This document shows, one piece after another, positions 52,670 to 61,670 of a stretch of DNA of 64,000 nucleotides (position 1 is its first letter; each line of letters starts with the position of its first letter). Made by a program: the position numbers and the translations under genes. The DNA comes from Chryseobacterium cheonjiense (GTDB lineage: Bacteria; Bacteroidota; Bacteroidia; Flavobacteriales; Weeksellaceae): the NCBI RefSeq assembly GCF_012927265.1, contig NZ_JABBGF010000002.1:806001-870000 (forward strand), given 5' to 3'. The notes under the pieces are model-generated. The model made no database searches, was not told the origin of the DNA, and saw only the letters and a program-made list of their open reading frames with translations.

Positions 52670-53311
52670 TTAAGGAATCAAAACTTTATCCCCTCCAAAC
52701 TTAGGCTCAACGCCAAAAATCAAATCCCAATACACTTTTGTTTTTGCAAGATATTCTCTCATATTGGTTTTGAAGCCTGCATATTTATTCACATCTTCAG
52801 CATTAAACCCGAATGATTCCATTCCGTTTTGCCTGGCCAGAAACACAGCTCTTTCATTATGAAACTTTTGGGAAATAATAACCAGCTTTTTTTGTCCGAA
52901 AATTTCTTTTGCTCTCACGACTGAATCCAGGGTCCGGAATCCGGCAAAGTCGAGAAAAATTCTGTCCTGAGGAATTCCGCGCTCCATTAAGGCGAGCTGC
53001 ATATCTTCAGGTTCGTTATAATCTTTCGTGCTGTTGTCGCCGCTTACAATGATGTATTGTATTTTTCGTGTTTTATACAATTCCACGGCGGCATCGATGC
53101 GGTTGTAGAAATAAGCATTCGGCGCTCCGTTATTTAAGTTTTTGCTTGTACCCAGCAGCAATGCCGTTTTTGTTTTGGGAATGTACGCAGTTTTATAAAA
53201 AAGGTAAGGATCACTGTTCTTTTTAATGCTGTAATTCGCCCAGACAATAAAAAGAATTCCTGCAACCAGAAGAAGCAGGAAAATCTTACATAATTTCTTG
53301 AATATTTTCAT
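52670..53311 (-). CDS. SanA/YdcF-like (DUF218) membrane protein
   Basis: A 213-residue protein with one N-terminal helix (LCKIFLLLLVAGILFIVWA) and a DUF218 domain: TKTALLLGTSKN, YIIVSGDNSTKDYNEPEDM, AEMA-type segment ALMERGIPQDRIFLDFAGFRT, IISQKFHNERAVFLAR. SanA is linked to vancomycin exclusion and envelope polysaccharide metabolism in enterics. It is the last gene of the ileS-to-lspA leftward series, 17 bases after lspA. Function in this organism unproven. Confidence 0.88.
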   Translation of the reverse strand: MKIFKKLCKIFLLLLVAGILFIVWANYSIKKNSDPYLFYKTAYIPKTKTALLLGTSKNLNNGAPNAYFYNRIDAAVELYKTRKIQYIIVSGDNSTKDYNEPEDMQLALMERGIPQDRIFLDFAGFRTLDSVVRAKEIFGQKKLVIISQKFHNERAVFLARQNGMESFGFNAEDVNKYAGFKTNMREYLAKTKVYWDLIFGVEPKFGGDKVLIP

Positions 53312-53328
53312 CGTGTGTATAAAATTCC

Positions 53329-53967
53329 TTAAAATTCCAAGCCGTTCGGGAAAGCTTTTTTTCTGAAAATTAATAGTAAAGCTGCACCTACAGTAATTGC
53401 AGAATCCGCTACATTAAAAATATATTTAAAAAACTCAATGTGTTTTCCTCCTATCAATGGCCAGCTTTCAGGAACGTTCCAGTCTACCAGAGGGAAATGC
53501 AGCATATCCACTACACAACCTCTCATAAAGGTAGAATATCCTTCGCCAAAAGAGGAGAATTTAGAAATTCCGCCATAGCCGATCCATCGGTCAATACTTG
53601 CGTCGTATACAGTTCCGCTGTCGAAAATCAGTCCGTAAAACATTCCGTCTATCAGGTTACCGATTGCCCCGGCAAAGATCATGGCCATCGGAATCAGAAG
53701 ATAATTAGATTCTCCGCGCTGCAACCATTTTTTAAATAAATAAATCATTCCCCCGATCAGGATAATCCTTACCAAAACAAGGAAATATTTTCCGATAACG
53801 CCTCCGAAATGAAGACCGTAAGCCATTCCCGGATTTTCTACAAAAGTAAGCTTAAAGCCCGGAAGCACAGAAACGCTGTCGTCAAGGTTAAAATGTGTTT
53901 TCACATAAATTTTTGATGCCTGATCAATCAAAAGAATAAGAAAGGTCACCAATACTATCTTTTTCAT
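53329..53967 (-). CDS. lspA: Lipoprotein signal peptidase (signal peptidase II)
   Basis: A 212-residue inner-membrane aspartyl protease that removes lipoprotein signal peptides. Four helices; conserved FVENPGMAYG, GNLIDGMFYG with the first catalytic Asp, and FNVADSAITVGA with the second. Longer than E. coli LspA (164) because of an insertion (residues about 118-165), normal in Bacteroidota. Its start overlaps the preceding small gene by one base. Confidence 0.95.
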   Translation of the reverse strand: MKKIVLVTFLILLIDQASKIYVKTHFNLDDSVSVLPGFKLTFVENPGMAYGLHFGGVIGKYFLVLVRIILIGGMIYLFKKWLQRGESNYLLIPMAMIFAGAIGNLIDGMFYGLIFDSGTVYDASIDRWIGYGGISKFSSFGEGYSTFMRGCVVDMLHFPLVDWNVPESWPLIGGKHIEFFKYIFNVADSAITVGAALLLIFRKKAFPNGLEF

Positions 53968-54158
53968 TATAATCCTTTAGGTTTTGTTGGTTTTCCTGTT
54001 TTCTCGTTCTTTCTGTCAACGATTTTTTTTATCGTCTTCTGATTGTGATGCATGTTCTTGGTATGGAATTTTTCGAACTTAATGTTCATTTCTTTTAAGA
54101 CACTTTTCAGCGCACTGAGTTCCATTGCATTTTTTGGATGTACAATAATGGATTCCAC
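53967..54158 (-). CDS. 63-aa DUF2683-like small protein
   Basis: Begins MESIIVHPKNAMELSALKSV, a pattern (SIIVHPKN..L.ALK..LK.....FE) seen in small Bacteroidota proteins annotated DUF2683 and sometimes as antitoxin-like. The C-terminal half is very basic (KKIVDRKNEKTGKPTKPKG). It overlaps lspA by one base. No toxin gene lies beside it. Function unknown. Confidence 0.7.
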   Translation of the reverse strand: MESIIVHPKNAMELSALKSVLKEMNIKFEKFHTKNMHHNQKTIKKIVDRKNEKTGKPTKPKGL

Positions 54159-54176
54159 GTTTTTTTCTAATTTAAA

Positions 54177-54422
54177 TTATTTTTTGGACAGCTCATCAAG
54201 CCTTTTTCTGTCTTTGGGCGAAAGATCGTTGATGCCGTTTTTGCCCATTTTGCTTAAAAGCCGGTCTATTTCTTTTTCCCTTTCGCGTTTATCCGAATTA
54301 AACCGGTCATCAATCGTAAGATTTTTGTTTCTTTCAGGAAAAAGACGGTTCCTGATCCGGTCTCTGTACACAAAGGCCAGGATGACTACGATGATAATGA
54401 TTAAAATAAATAATTCGCTCAT
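54177..54422 (-). CDS. 81-aa membrane protein with DUF6576-like tail
   Basis: One N-terminal helix (ELFILIIIIVVILAFVY) followed by basic residues and a conserved tail EKEIDRLLSKMGKNGINDLSPKDRKRLDELSK, read as the DUF6576 motif (IDxLLxKxxxxGxxxLxxxxxxxLxxxSK) that also ends many Bacteroidota rhomboid proteases. Here it is separate from any protease. It is 18 bases upstream of the DUF2683-like gene in the leftward series. Role unknown. Confidence 0.8.
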   Translation of the reverse strand: MSELFILIIIIVVILAFVYRDRIRNRLFPERNKNLTIDDRFNSDKREREKEIDRLLSKMGKNGINDLSPKDRKRLDELSKK

Positions 54423-54504
54423 GGATATAAACTAAAAATTAGGTTTATAAAGTATCATACAATACAATATAAACCCAAATTTATTTTTAATCAACCTTCT
54501 TAGG

Positions 54505-54885
54505 TTATTTCTGCATATTTTTCGCTTCGATGCTCAGCGTTGCATGAGGAACAGCCAGAAGTCTTTCCTTAGGAATTAATTTTCCGGTTACTCTGCAAAC
54601 GCCATAAGTTTTGTTTTCAATTCTTATCAGAGCGTTTTTAAGATCACGTACAAATTTTTCCTGTCTTCCGGCCAAAATAGAATTCTGTTCTTTGCTTAGT
54701 GTTTCAGCACCTTCCTCAAAGGCTTTAAACGTTGGTGAAGTATCATCCGTACCATTATTCTGGTCGTTGATGAAACTTTCTCTGATAAGTTTCAGGTCGT
54801 TTTCAGCTTTTTCTATTTTTTCCTTAATGATTGCCTTAAATTCTTGCAGATCAGCATCACTGTATCTTACTCTTTCGTCTGACAT
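54505..54885 (-). CDS. DksA/TraR-family protein, zinc-site degenerate
   Basis: A 126-residue protein with a helical hairpin (residues about 8-85) and a C-terminal segment YGVCRVTGKLIPKERLLAVPHAT characteristic of DksA/TraR zinc-finger proteins. Only one of the four zinc cysteines (in GVCRVTG) is kept, the usual situation in Bacteroidota members. DksA proteins bind RNA polymerase secondary channel and assist the stringent response. Lies between ileS and the 81-aa gene, 60 bases from ileS. Whether it works with ppGpp here is unknown. Confidence 0.88.
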   Translation of the reverse strand: MSDERVRYSDADLQEFKAIIKEKIEKAENDLKLIRESFINDQNNGTDDTSPTFKAFEEGAETLSKEQNSILAGRQEKFVRDLKNALIRIENKTYGVCRVTGKLIPKERLLAVPHATLSIEAKNMQK

Positions 54886-54945
54886 GGTTCTTTTCTCTTT
54901 TTTAATAAAATTATGAAATGGAATTTGAAAAACAATAACTATATG

Positions 54946-57900
54946 TTAATTTTTTTCAACATTTATCTTAAAATTAACTTCATCTATTTCGATTTCGTTA
55001 AAATTTGAAAGTGAAGATACAATTTCTATTTTATTTGACAAGACTTCGGATGAAATATATTCTTCGTTTTTTCTGATGTCATCTATGAAGGGCGAATGCT
55101 CTTCCAGAGAGATCACAATCCTGTCTGTCAAATCGAAATCTTTATCTTTTCGCAGGTTCTGAACCCTGTTGATGAATTCTCTTGCGATACCTTCAGATTT
55201 TAATTCTTCTGTCAACGTCAAATCTAATGCCACAGTTGTTTTCCCATCGGAAGTTACCGTCCATCCCGGGATATCTTTTGTGGAAATCTCTACATCATCG
55301 AGTGTAATTTCATAACCCTGAACATCTAGTTTTCCCTCTTTTTCAAGTTGTGAAATCTGTTCTGCATTGAAATTGGCAATCTCACCTCCAACCGTTTTCA
55401 TGTCTTTTCCTAATTTAGGACCTAAAGCTTTGAAATTCGGTTTGATCTGTTTTACAATAAGATGTGCTGCTTCTTCCGCGTTGATCAGTTGGATTTCCTT
55501 AACATTTACTTCCTGCTTGATCAATTCTGAGACCGCTGAAATCTGTTCTTCCGTTTTAGAATCCAAAACAGGAATCAATACTTTTTGCAACGGTTGGCGA
55601 ACTTTTACATTTTCTTTCTTTCTCAAAGAGAAAACCATACTTGTAATGTTCTGTGCCAGATGCGTCTTTTCAACCAGCTCTTCATCGATAAGGCTTTCAT
55701 CCGCAACCGGGAAATCTGTTAAATGTACAGATTCAAAGTTTTCTTTTCCTGTGGCTTTATTAAGATCCTGGTACAATTGATCCATAAAAAATGGGGCAAT
55801 GGGTGCAGAAATTTTGGCAACTGTTTCAAGACAGGTATATAAAGTCTGGTAAGCTGAGATTTTATCTTCAGAATAATCTCCCTTCCAGAAACGTCTTCTG
55901 CACAATCTTACGTACCAGTTGGATAAATTATCATTCACAAAAGTACTGATGGCTCTCGCTACTCTGGTCGGTTCATAATCTTCGTAGAAAGCTTTTACTT
56001 CTTTGATCAGTAAATTTAATTCGGACAAAATCCATCGGTCGATTTCAGGCCTGTTTTGAACCACGGGTTCAGCGAATTTAAATCCGTCAACATTCGCATA
56101 CAATGCAAAAAACGAATACGTATTGTACAAGGTTCCGAAGAACTTTCTTCTGATTTCATCAATTCCCGCAATATCAAACTTAAGATTCTCCCATGGATTG
56201 GCATTGGAAATCATGTACCAACGCGTTGCATCCGGACCATAAATGGCTAAGGTTTCAAACGGATCAACTGCATTTCCTAATCGTTTTGACATTTTTTGTC
56301 CTTCTTTATCGAGAACAAGTCCGTTACTCATTACATTTTTATAAGCAACAGAATCAAAAACTGCCGTTCCGATCGCGTGAAGTGTGTAGAACCATCCTCT
56401 TGTCTGATCAACACCTTCCGCAATAAAATCTGCCGGGAAGGCTTTATTGGTATCAATTAATTCTTTATTCTCGAAAGGATAATGAAGCTGTGCATAAGGC
56501 ATTGCTCCCGAATCAAACCAAACATCGATCAGGTCACTTTCGCGTTTCATGGCTTGTCCTGAATCCGATACTAAAATCACTTTATCAACCACATTTTTGT
56601 GAAGGTCAACAAGTTCGTAATTGGATTCAGACATATTTCCGATGATAAAACCTTTGAACGGATTTTCTTTCATAAATCCTGCTTCAATCGATTTTTCTAT
56701 TTCATTATACAATTCTTCTACAGAACCGATGATTTTTTCTTCTGCCTGCCCTGAGCCTGTCGATGGGTCTGTTCTCCAGATCGGCAACGGAATTCCCCAA
56801 TATCTTGAACGGGAAAGATTCCAGTCGTTTACATTTTCCAGCCAGTTGGCGAAACGTCCTTCTCCCGTTGATTTCGGCTTCCAGTTGATTTCTTTATTTA
56901 AATCTACCAGTCTGTCTTTCACGGCGGTCATTTTTACAAACCATGAATCCAACGGGTAATATAACAATGGTTCATCTGTTCTCCAGCTGTGCGGATACGA
57001 GTGAACATATTTTTCTACTTTAAAAGCTTTGTTTTCTTTTCTTAATTTTAAAGCAATCCTTTCATCTACAGAAAGATAGGCCTTCAAATCTGAAATAATA
57101 GACTTGAGGTTTTCTTTTTGAATTTTGAATTCCTCTTCTTTTTCTGCTTCGCTCAGGTATTCTCCTTTTACATATTCATTCGCAAAACCGTAGATTTCGT
57201 CGTTTACCTGAGGTAAAAATCTTCCCTGTAAATCTACCAGCGGCACAGGATTTCCGTTTTTATCCAAAACAAGCATTGGCGGAACTTCAGGAGTGGCTTC
57301 TTTGGCCACTTTGGCATCATCAGCACCAAACGTTGGCGCAGTATGAACGATACCGGTTCCGTCTTCCGTCGTTACAAAGTTTCCTGAGATTACCCTGAAC
57401 GCATTTTCCGGATTTTGGTGTGGAAGTGCATAAGGTAAAAGCTGCTCATATTTGATTCCAACTAAATCAGCCCCTTTGAATTCGGCTAAAATCTGATAAG
57501 GAATAACTTTACTTTCTGAAGTGTAATTTGCGAAATCTTCTTCTGTACCTTCACTGTATTTTTTTCCGAATTGTTTCGAAAATAAAGCTTTGGCTAAAAC
57601 AACATTTACCTGCTCAAAAGTGTATTGATTGAATGTTTTAACTAAAATATAATCGATTTTCGGACCTACTGTCAACGCTGTGTTGGAAGGTAACGTCCAC
57701 GGAGTTGTTGTCCAGGCTAAGAAATGCACATCGCCAAATCCCTGTAAAAATGGAGGCAATGTTTCCGGCAATGTTTTAAACTGTGCCACCACTGTTGTAT
57801 CTGAAACATCACGGTAAGCTCCCGGCTGGTTTACTTCGTGCGAAGAAAGTCCGGTTCCCGCTTTCGGAGAGTACGGCTGGATGGTGTAGCCTTTGTACAG

Positions 57901-58416
57901 TAACCCTTTGTCATACAGTTGTTTCAGTAACCACCAAACGGTTTCCATATATTTAGACTTGTACGTGATATACGGATCGTCAAGATCAACCCAATATCCG
58001 ATTTTTTCGGTAAGATTGTTCCAGACATCTGTGTAACGCATTACGGCTTCACGACAAGCTTTATTGTAATCTTCAATTGAAATCTTAGTGCCAATATCTT
58101 CTTTAGTGATTCCTAATTCTTTTTCCACGCCAAGCTCTACCGGAAGTCCGTGTGTATCCCATCCCGCTTTACGGAACACCTGTTTTCCGTTCTGGGTCTG
58201 GTAACGACAGAAAATATCCTTTAACGCTCTGGCCATTACGTGGTGAATTCCGGGCATACCGTTTGCAGAAGGAGGACCTTCATAAAAAACAAACTCAGGT
58301 TGCCCCTCACGAATCTCAACACTCTTATTGAAAGTTTTATTCTGTTTCCAGAATTCCGCTACATTCTCGGCTACGTCAATAAGGTTGAGGTTTTTGTACT
58401 CTTTAAATTGGCTCAT
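54946..58416 (-). CDS. ileS: Isoleucyl-tRNA synthetase
   Basis: A 1156-residue class I synthetase. The HIGH motif is in ANGMPGIHHVMARALKD, KMSKRLGN near residue 707, and the editing (CP1) domain between. The long form (over 1100) is the eukaryote-like type that some bacteria use, often mupirocin-tolerant, and lacks the C-terminal zinc finger of E. coli IleRS. Residues about 550-558 (DPSTGSGQA) look like a short insertion absent from neighbours' expected sequence. First gene of the leftward series, with a -7 box at 58452. Essential, cytoplasmic. Confidence 0.97.
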   Translation of the reverse strand: MSQFKEYKNLNLIDVAENVAEFWKQNKTFNKSVEIREGQPEFVFYEGPPSANGMPGIHHVMARALKDIFCRYQTQNGKQVFRKAGWDTHGLPVELGVEKELGITKEDIGTKISIEDYNKACREAVMRYTDVWNNLTEKIGYWVDLDDPYITYKSKYMETVWWLLKQLYDKGLLYKGYTIQPYSPKAGTGLSSHEVNQPGAYRDVSDTTVVAQFKTLPETLPPFLQGFGDVHFLAWTTTPWTLPSNTALTVGPKIDYILVKTFNQYTFEQVNVVLAKALFSKQFGKKYSEGTEEDFANYTSESKVIPYQILAEFKGADLVGIKYEQLLPYALPHQNPENAFRVISGNFVTTEDGTGIVHTAPTFGADDAKVAKEATPEVPPMLVLDKNGNPVPLVDLQGRFLPQVNDEIYGFANEYVKGEYLSEAEKEEEFKIQKENLKSIISDLKAYLSVDERIALKLRKENKAFKVEKYVHSYPHSWRTDEPLLYYPLDSWFVKMTAVKDRLVDLNKEINWKPKSTGEGRFANWLENVNDWNLSRSRYWGIPLPIWRTDPSTGSGQAEEKIIGSVEELYNEIEKSIEAGFMKENPFKGFIIGNMSESNYELVDLHKNVVDKVILVSDSGQAMKRESDLIDVWFDSGAMPYAQLHYPFENKELIDTNKAFPADFIAEGVDQTRGWFYTLHAIGTAVFDSVAYKNVMSNGLVLDKEGQKMSKRLGNAVDPFETLAIYGPDATRWYMISNANPWENLKFDIAGIDEIRRKFFGTLYNTYSFFALYANVDGFKFAEPVVQNRPEIDRWILSELNLLIKEVKAFYEDYEPTRVARAISTFVNDNLSNWYVRLCRRRFWKGDYSEDKISAYQTLYTCLETVAKISAPIAPFFMDQLYQDLNKATGKENFESVHLTDFPVADESLIDEELVEKTHLAQNITSMVFSLRKKENVKVRQPLQKVLIPVLDSKTEEQISAVSELIKQEVNVKEIQLINAEEAAHLIVKQIKPNFKALGPKLGKDMKTVGGEIANFNAEQISQLEKEGKLDVQGYEITLDDVEISTKDIPGWTVTSDGKTTVALDLTLTEELKSEGIAREFINRVQNLRKDKDFDLTDRIVISLEEHSPFIDDIRKNEEYISSEVLSNKIEIVSSLSNFNEIEIDEVNFKINVEKN
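56744..56770 (-). repeat. In-frame repeat-like insertion in ileS
   Basis: On the minus strand this 27-bp stretch reads GACCCATCGACAGGCTCAGG plus seven bases and encodes DPSTGSGQA between IWRT and EEKIIG. It resembles the CATCGACAGGCTCAGG-type short repeats that appear in many bacterial genomes and in translated form as PSTGSGQ. Its length is a multiple of three, so the frame is preserved. Confidence 0.5.
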
Positions 58417-58451
58417 TGTAATATATCAATATCGTTGATTAATTAAGTTGG

Positions 58452-58459
58452 CAAATTTA
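58452..58459 (-). promoter_or_regulatory. Promoter of ileS
   Basis: On the minus strand TAAATTTG matches TAnnTTTG, 35 bases before the ATG. Confidence 0.5.
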
Positions 58460-58642
58460 CTAAAATTTACCGGTTTATAATATATGTTTTATTTTCATAT
58501 TTGCAATAAAAATTTCTGTTTCAGAAAGATAAAATAGAAGTATTAATTTTTGTCAACAGTAAGGAGTAGATTGTAAACTTTTGAAGAAGTTTAAACACAA
58601 ATGACACGAATGTTTCACAAGCATTGCGGATTCTGATGGGGA

Positions 58643-58709
58643 TTAATAGGGGCGGGCTTTAGCCCGCTTCAGATTGTAACGCTTCAAATTGGTTTTAAAC
58701 CAAACTTAT
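58643..58709. repeat. F2 twin-hairpin element, copy C
   Basis: GGCGGGCTTTAGCCCGCT and TTGGTTTTAAACCAA separated by about 25 bases, preceded by TTAATAGG and followed by ACTTA. The second stem differs from copy B at a G-C/A-T pair (GGC..GCC versus GGT..ACC), a compensatory change. Confidence 0.8.
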
Positions 58710-58740
58710 TTTTCCTTCAGTTTTAAATGTAAAGCTATTT

Positions 58741-58930
58741 GAATTCTACATATTTTAAGAAGGAAAGATTTAATCAACAAGTTGATTTGATGAACCTTTT
58801 TTTTACACTTCGCGCAGCAAATTTATTCGCCTTTGCCCTCTGAAAATAAATTTAGAATAAAAATTTTGCGTAAAATTGATGTCAAGAGATTTTCAAGAAC
58901 GATCAAAGAACTAAAATACGATAGCAATGG
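58741..58930. repeat. F3-type sequence before the AMP-ligase gene
   Basis: Contains AATCAACAAGTTGATT, TTGATGAACC, CTTCGCGCAGCAAATTTATT, CGCCTTTGCCCTCTG and TTTTGCGTAAAATTG, the F3 modules in the order seen at 15710. The 589-base gap 58417-59005 otherwise holds F2 copy C and two promoters. Confidence 0.6.
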
Positions 58931-58978
58931 AAATCTGTGGGCAATAAAATCTTCACGAGAAAATTAATTTTAATTAAA

Positions 58979-58986
58979 TAAATTTG
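58979..58986 (+). promoter_or_regulatory. Promoter of the AMP-ligase gene
   Basis: TAAATTTG matches TAnnTTTG, 19 bases before the TTG start at 59006. Confidence 0.5.
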
Positions 58987-59005
58987 TCCTTTAAAAATAA
59001 ATCTA

Positions 59006-60298
59006 TTGGACTTCTATCCATCCATCGAAAGATCAGACATTAGGGAAATCAAAAAGTTTCAGGAGCAAAAACTTCAGGAGCTTTTGGTTTACCTTGAAAA
59101 AAACTCACCTTTTTACCAAAAAGTATTCAGGGAAAACAAAATCAATATTTCTGAGATTCAGACTTTAGAAGATCTTCAGAAAATCCCGATCACCACAAAA
59201 AACGATATTCAGCAGCATAATGATGATTTTTTCTGTGTAACTCCGGATAAAATTGTGGATTACAGCACGACATCAGGAACACTAGGTGACCCCGTAACCT
59301 TCGGATTATCAGATAACGACCTTGAAAGATTGGCTTATAATGAAGCAATTTCTTTTGCCTGTGCCGGAATTCAAAAAGGAGATGTTGTCCAGATGATTAC
59401 AACCATCGATAAAAGATTCATGGCCGGACTTGCTTATTTTTTAGGCTTAAGAAAAATGGGTGCGAGTGTTGTCAGAATGGGACCGGGAATTCCTGAACTT
59501 CAGTGGGATTCTATTTTCAGATACAGGCCGAAATATTTAATTACTGTTCCTTCATTTTTATTAAAAATGATCGATTATGCCGAAAAACACGGAATTGATT
59601 ATAAAAACTCAAGTGTTTACGGTGCAGTTTGTATCGGGGAGAGTATCAAAAATCAGGACTTTACAGATAATATTTTATCCCAGAAAATTAAAGAAAAATG
59701 GGATATTAAATTATTCTCAACCTACGCTTCCACAGAGATGAGTACCGCTTTTACAGAGTGTGAAGAACAAATCGGCGGACATCATCATCCGGAGCTAATC
59801 ATTACCGAAATTCTTGACGACGATGGGAATCCGGTAAAAGAAGGTGAAAGCGGGGAATTAACCATTACAACTTTAGGTGTTGAGGCTATTCCGTTATTAA
59901 GATTCAAAACGGGAGATATTGTAAAAGTACATGATGAACCTTGTGCGTGCGGAAGAAATACAATGAGATTCGGTCCGGTGATCGGCAGGAAGCAGCAGAT
60001 GATCAAATATAAAGGAACTACATTGTATCCGCCCGCGATGAATGATATTCTGAATGATTTCGATGGTATTCTGTGTTACCAGATTGTTATTCAGTCGAAT
60101 GAAATCGGGTTGGATGAAATTATTATTAAAATAAGTACAGACAGTGGTTCCGAAGGTTTTGTAAGTGAGGTAAGAGATCATTTCCGGGCAAAGCTGAGAG
60201 TAAGTCCGAAAATTGAACTTGTTGATTTTGATATTTTATCTAAAACAGTTTTTAATCCAAACAGCAGAAAGCCAATTACGTTTATCGATTTAAGATAA
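59006..60298 (+). CDS. Phenylacetate-CoA ligase-like AMP-forming enzyme
   Basis: A 430-residue adenylating enzyme of the PaaK-like subgroup. The P-loop is YSTTSGTLGDPV (about residues 86-97), STYASTEMSTAF and GELTITTLG are nucleotide-binding segments, and a Cys-rich DEPCACGRNTMRFGPVIGR and FNPNSRKPITF carry the C-terminal lysine. The start is TTG, with MDFYPSIERSDIREI, preferred since no ATG precedes LLVYLEKNSPFY. With the ammonia-lyase, halogenase-like enzyme and fabG next to it, it probably activates an aryl acid (p-coumarate or cinnamate type) for flexirubin synthesis; the substrate is inference. Confidence 0.88.
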   Translation: MDFYPSIERSDIREIKKFQEQKLQELLVYLEKNSPFYQKVFRENKINISEIQTLEDLQKIPITTKNDIQQHNDDFFCVTPDKIVDYSTTSGTLGDPVTFGLSDNDLERLAYNEAISFACAGIQKGDVVQMITTIDKRFMAGLAYFLGLRKMGASVVRMGPGIPELQWDSIFRYRPKYLITVPSFLLKMIDYAEKHGIDYKNSSVYGAVCIGESIKNQDFTDNILSQKIKEKWDIKLFSTYASTEMSTAFTECEEQIGGHHHPELIITEILDDDGNPVKEGESGELTITTLGVEAIPLLRFKTGDIVKVHDEPCACGRNTMRFGPVIGRKQQMIKYKGTTLYPPAMNDILNDFDGILCYQIVIQSNEIGLDEIIIKISTDSGSEGFVSEVRDHFRAKLRVSPKIELVDFDILSKTVFNPNSRKPITFIDLR

Positions 60299-60300
60299 AT

Positions 60301-60330
60301 AAAACGGCCTGAAATTTCAGGCCGTTTTTT
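60301..60330. terminator. Bidirectional terminator between AMP-ligase and halogenase-like genes
   Basis: ACGGCCTGAAA and TTTCAGGCCGT make a perfect palindrome flanked by an A-run and a T-run. Confidence 0.9.
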
Positions 60331-61573
60331 ATACTTGTTGCTTTTCTTTTTTAATGAATTCCGCGAGATTCTTGATCGCTGTATCATGTATTCGTACAAA
60401 AGTATTTTTTTTGTCCCATACATAACCTGCGAGAACTGCACAGATTTTTCTTTTCACATCGGGGTTTTCCGGTTGGTGGAAAAACAATTCCTGGAGATTT
60501 CCGGTGTACCATTCCTTTACATACGTGGTAAAAACGTCAACACCATAAAGAATATAGTCCGCAAATTCCTTTTGCCAGTCAACTTTCTCACCATTCAGCT
60601 GTCTCAATGCCAATTTTGCGGCCGTCATTCCGCCCTCTGTGGCAAAAGCCATTCCTGAAGAAAATACCGGATCAAGAAATTCCGAAGCATTTCCTGTTAA
60701 GGCAAAACCGTCACCGTATAATTTTTTTACTGAACACGAATAATCTTTAAGATGTTTAGGCTCGAAAAGAAAGTCTACATCTCCGAAACGTTTTACATAA
60801 TAATCTGAAAGAGAAATCGCTTTTCTCAAAGCTTCTGTGGTATCGCCGTTTTCAGAAAGTCGATCGATATATTCAGTAGGTCCCACAATTCCTACGCTCG
60901 TATTTCCGTTGGAAAAGGGAATTACCCAAAGCCAGACTTCCGTTTCGATAATATCAAAAGAAATCAAAGTTCCTTCGGTGCCTTCTTCTCTGTTAATATC
61001 TTTAACATGAGAAAAAATAGCAGAGTGGGGAGAAAGTTTTGAAGGTTTTTCTAAATCAAGAAGTCTCGGTAAAACTCTTCCGTAACCGCTGGAGTCGATG
61101 ACAAATTTGGCGTGGATTTCTTTTGTTTCGCCATTTTTATTTTTTACAGTGGTCACAGAATCTGTTCCGTTGAATTCAATCCCGATAACTTCCGTTTCGA
61201 ATTCCAGATCAATTCCTTTATTAATAACTTCCTGAGCCAGAACATTGTCAAAATCTGCTCTGGGAACCTGCCACGTCCAGTCCCAGCCTTCTCCGAACTT
61301 ATTGCTGAAATCAAAAATGCATACTTCTTTTCCTCTCAGAAACCGGGCGCCCAGTTTTTTTTCAAAACCCATCTTATGGAGTGCGGGAAATAAGCCTGCT
61401 TCATCAAAATGATCCATTACCCGTGGAATGAGGCTTTCTCCGACAACCAGTCTTGGGAATTTCGTCTTTTCAACAACTTTTACGTTGACGTTGTTCTTCT
61501 TTAAGTATGAAGAAGATACGCATCCGGACGGGCCGGCTCCGATTACAAGAACGTCAACAAATTCTTTGCTCAT
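60329..61573 (-). CDS. Flavin-dependent halogenase/hydroxylase-like oxidoreductase
   Basis: A 414-residue FAD enzyme. Rossmann motif VLVIGAGPSGCVSSSYL at residues about 8-24, the GESLIPR loop, and WLWVIP at residues 214-219 matching the WxWxIP motif of flavin-dependent halogenases; DRLSEN and GNASEFLDPVFSSG follow. It may halogenate or hydroxylate the aryl head group of the pigment, but related enzymes in flexirubin loci can also act as monooxygenases. The motif alone does not prove halogenation. It is convergent with the ligase gene and divergent from the ammonia-lyase gene. Confidence 0.88.
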   Translation of the reverse strand: MSKEFVDVLVIGAGPSGCVSSSYLKKNNVNVKVVEKTKFPRLVVGESLIPRVMDHFDEAGLFPALHKMGFEKKLGARFLRGKEVCIFDFSNKFGEGWDWTWQVPRADFDNVLAQEVINKGIDLEFETEVIGIEFNGTDSVTTVKNKNGETKEIHAKFVIDSSGYGRVLPRLLDLEKPSKLSPHSAIFSHVKDINREEGTEGTLISFDIIETEVWLWVIPFSNGNTSVGIVGPTEYIDRLSENGDTTEALRKAISLSDYYVKRFGDVDFLFEPKHLKDYSCSVKKLYGDGFALTGNASEFLDPVFSSGMAFATEGGMTAAKLALRQLNGEKVDWQKEFADYILYGVDVFTTYVKEWYTGNLQELFFHQPENPDVKRKICAVLAGYVWDKKNTFVRIHDTAIKNLAEFIKKEKQQV

Positions 61574-61602
61574 CTTTGATTTTTTATTTTAATAATAACT
61601 TC

Positions 61603-61610
61603 TATCTTTG
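61603..61610 (+). promoter_or_regulatory. Promoter of the ammonia-lyase gene
   Basis: TATCTTTG matches TAnnTTTG exactly; leader about 55 bases. Confidence 0.6.
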
Positions 61611-61670
61611 CCGCAAATTAATAACAATTAATTAATAATTACAAAATTATCATATTATTACTTTCAATAA

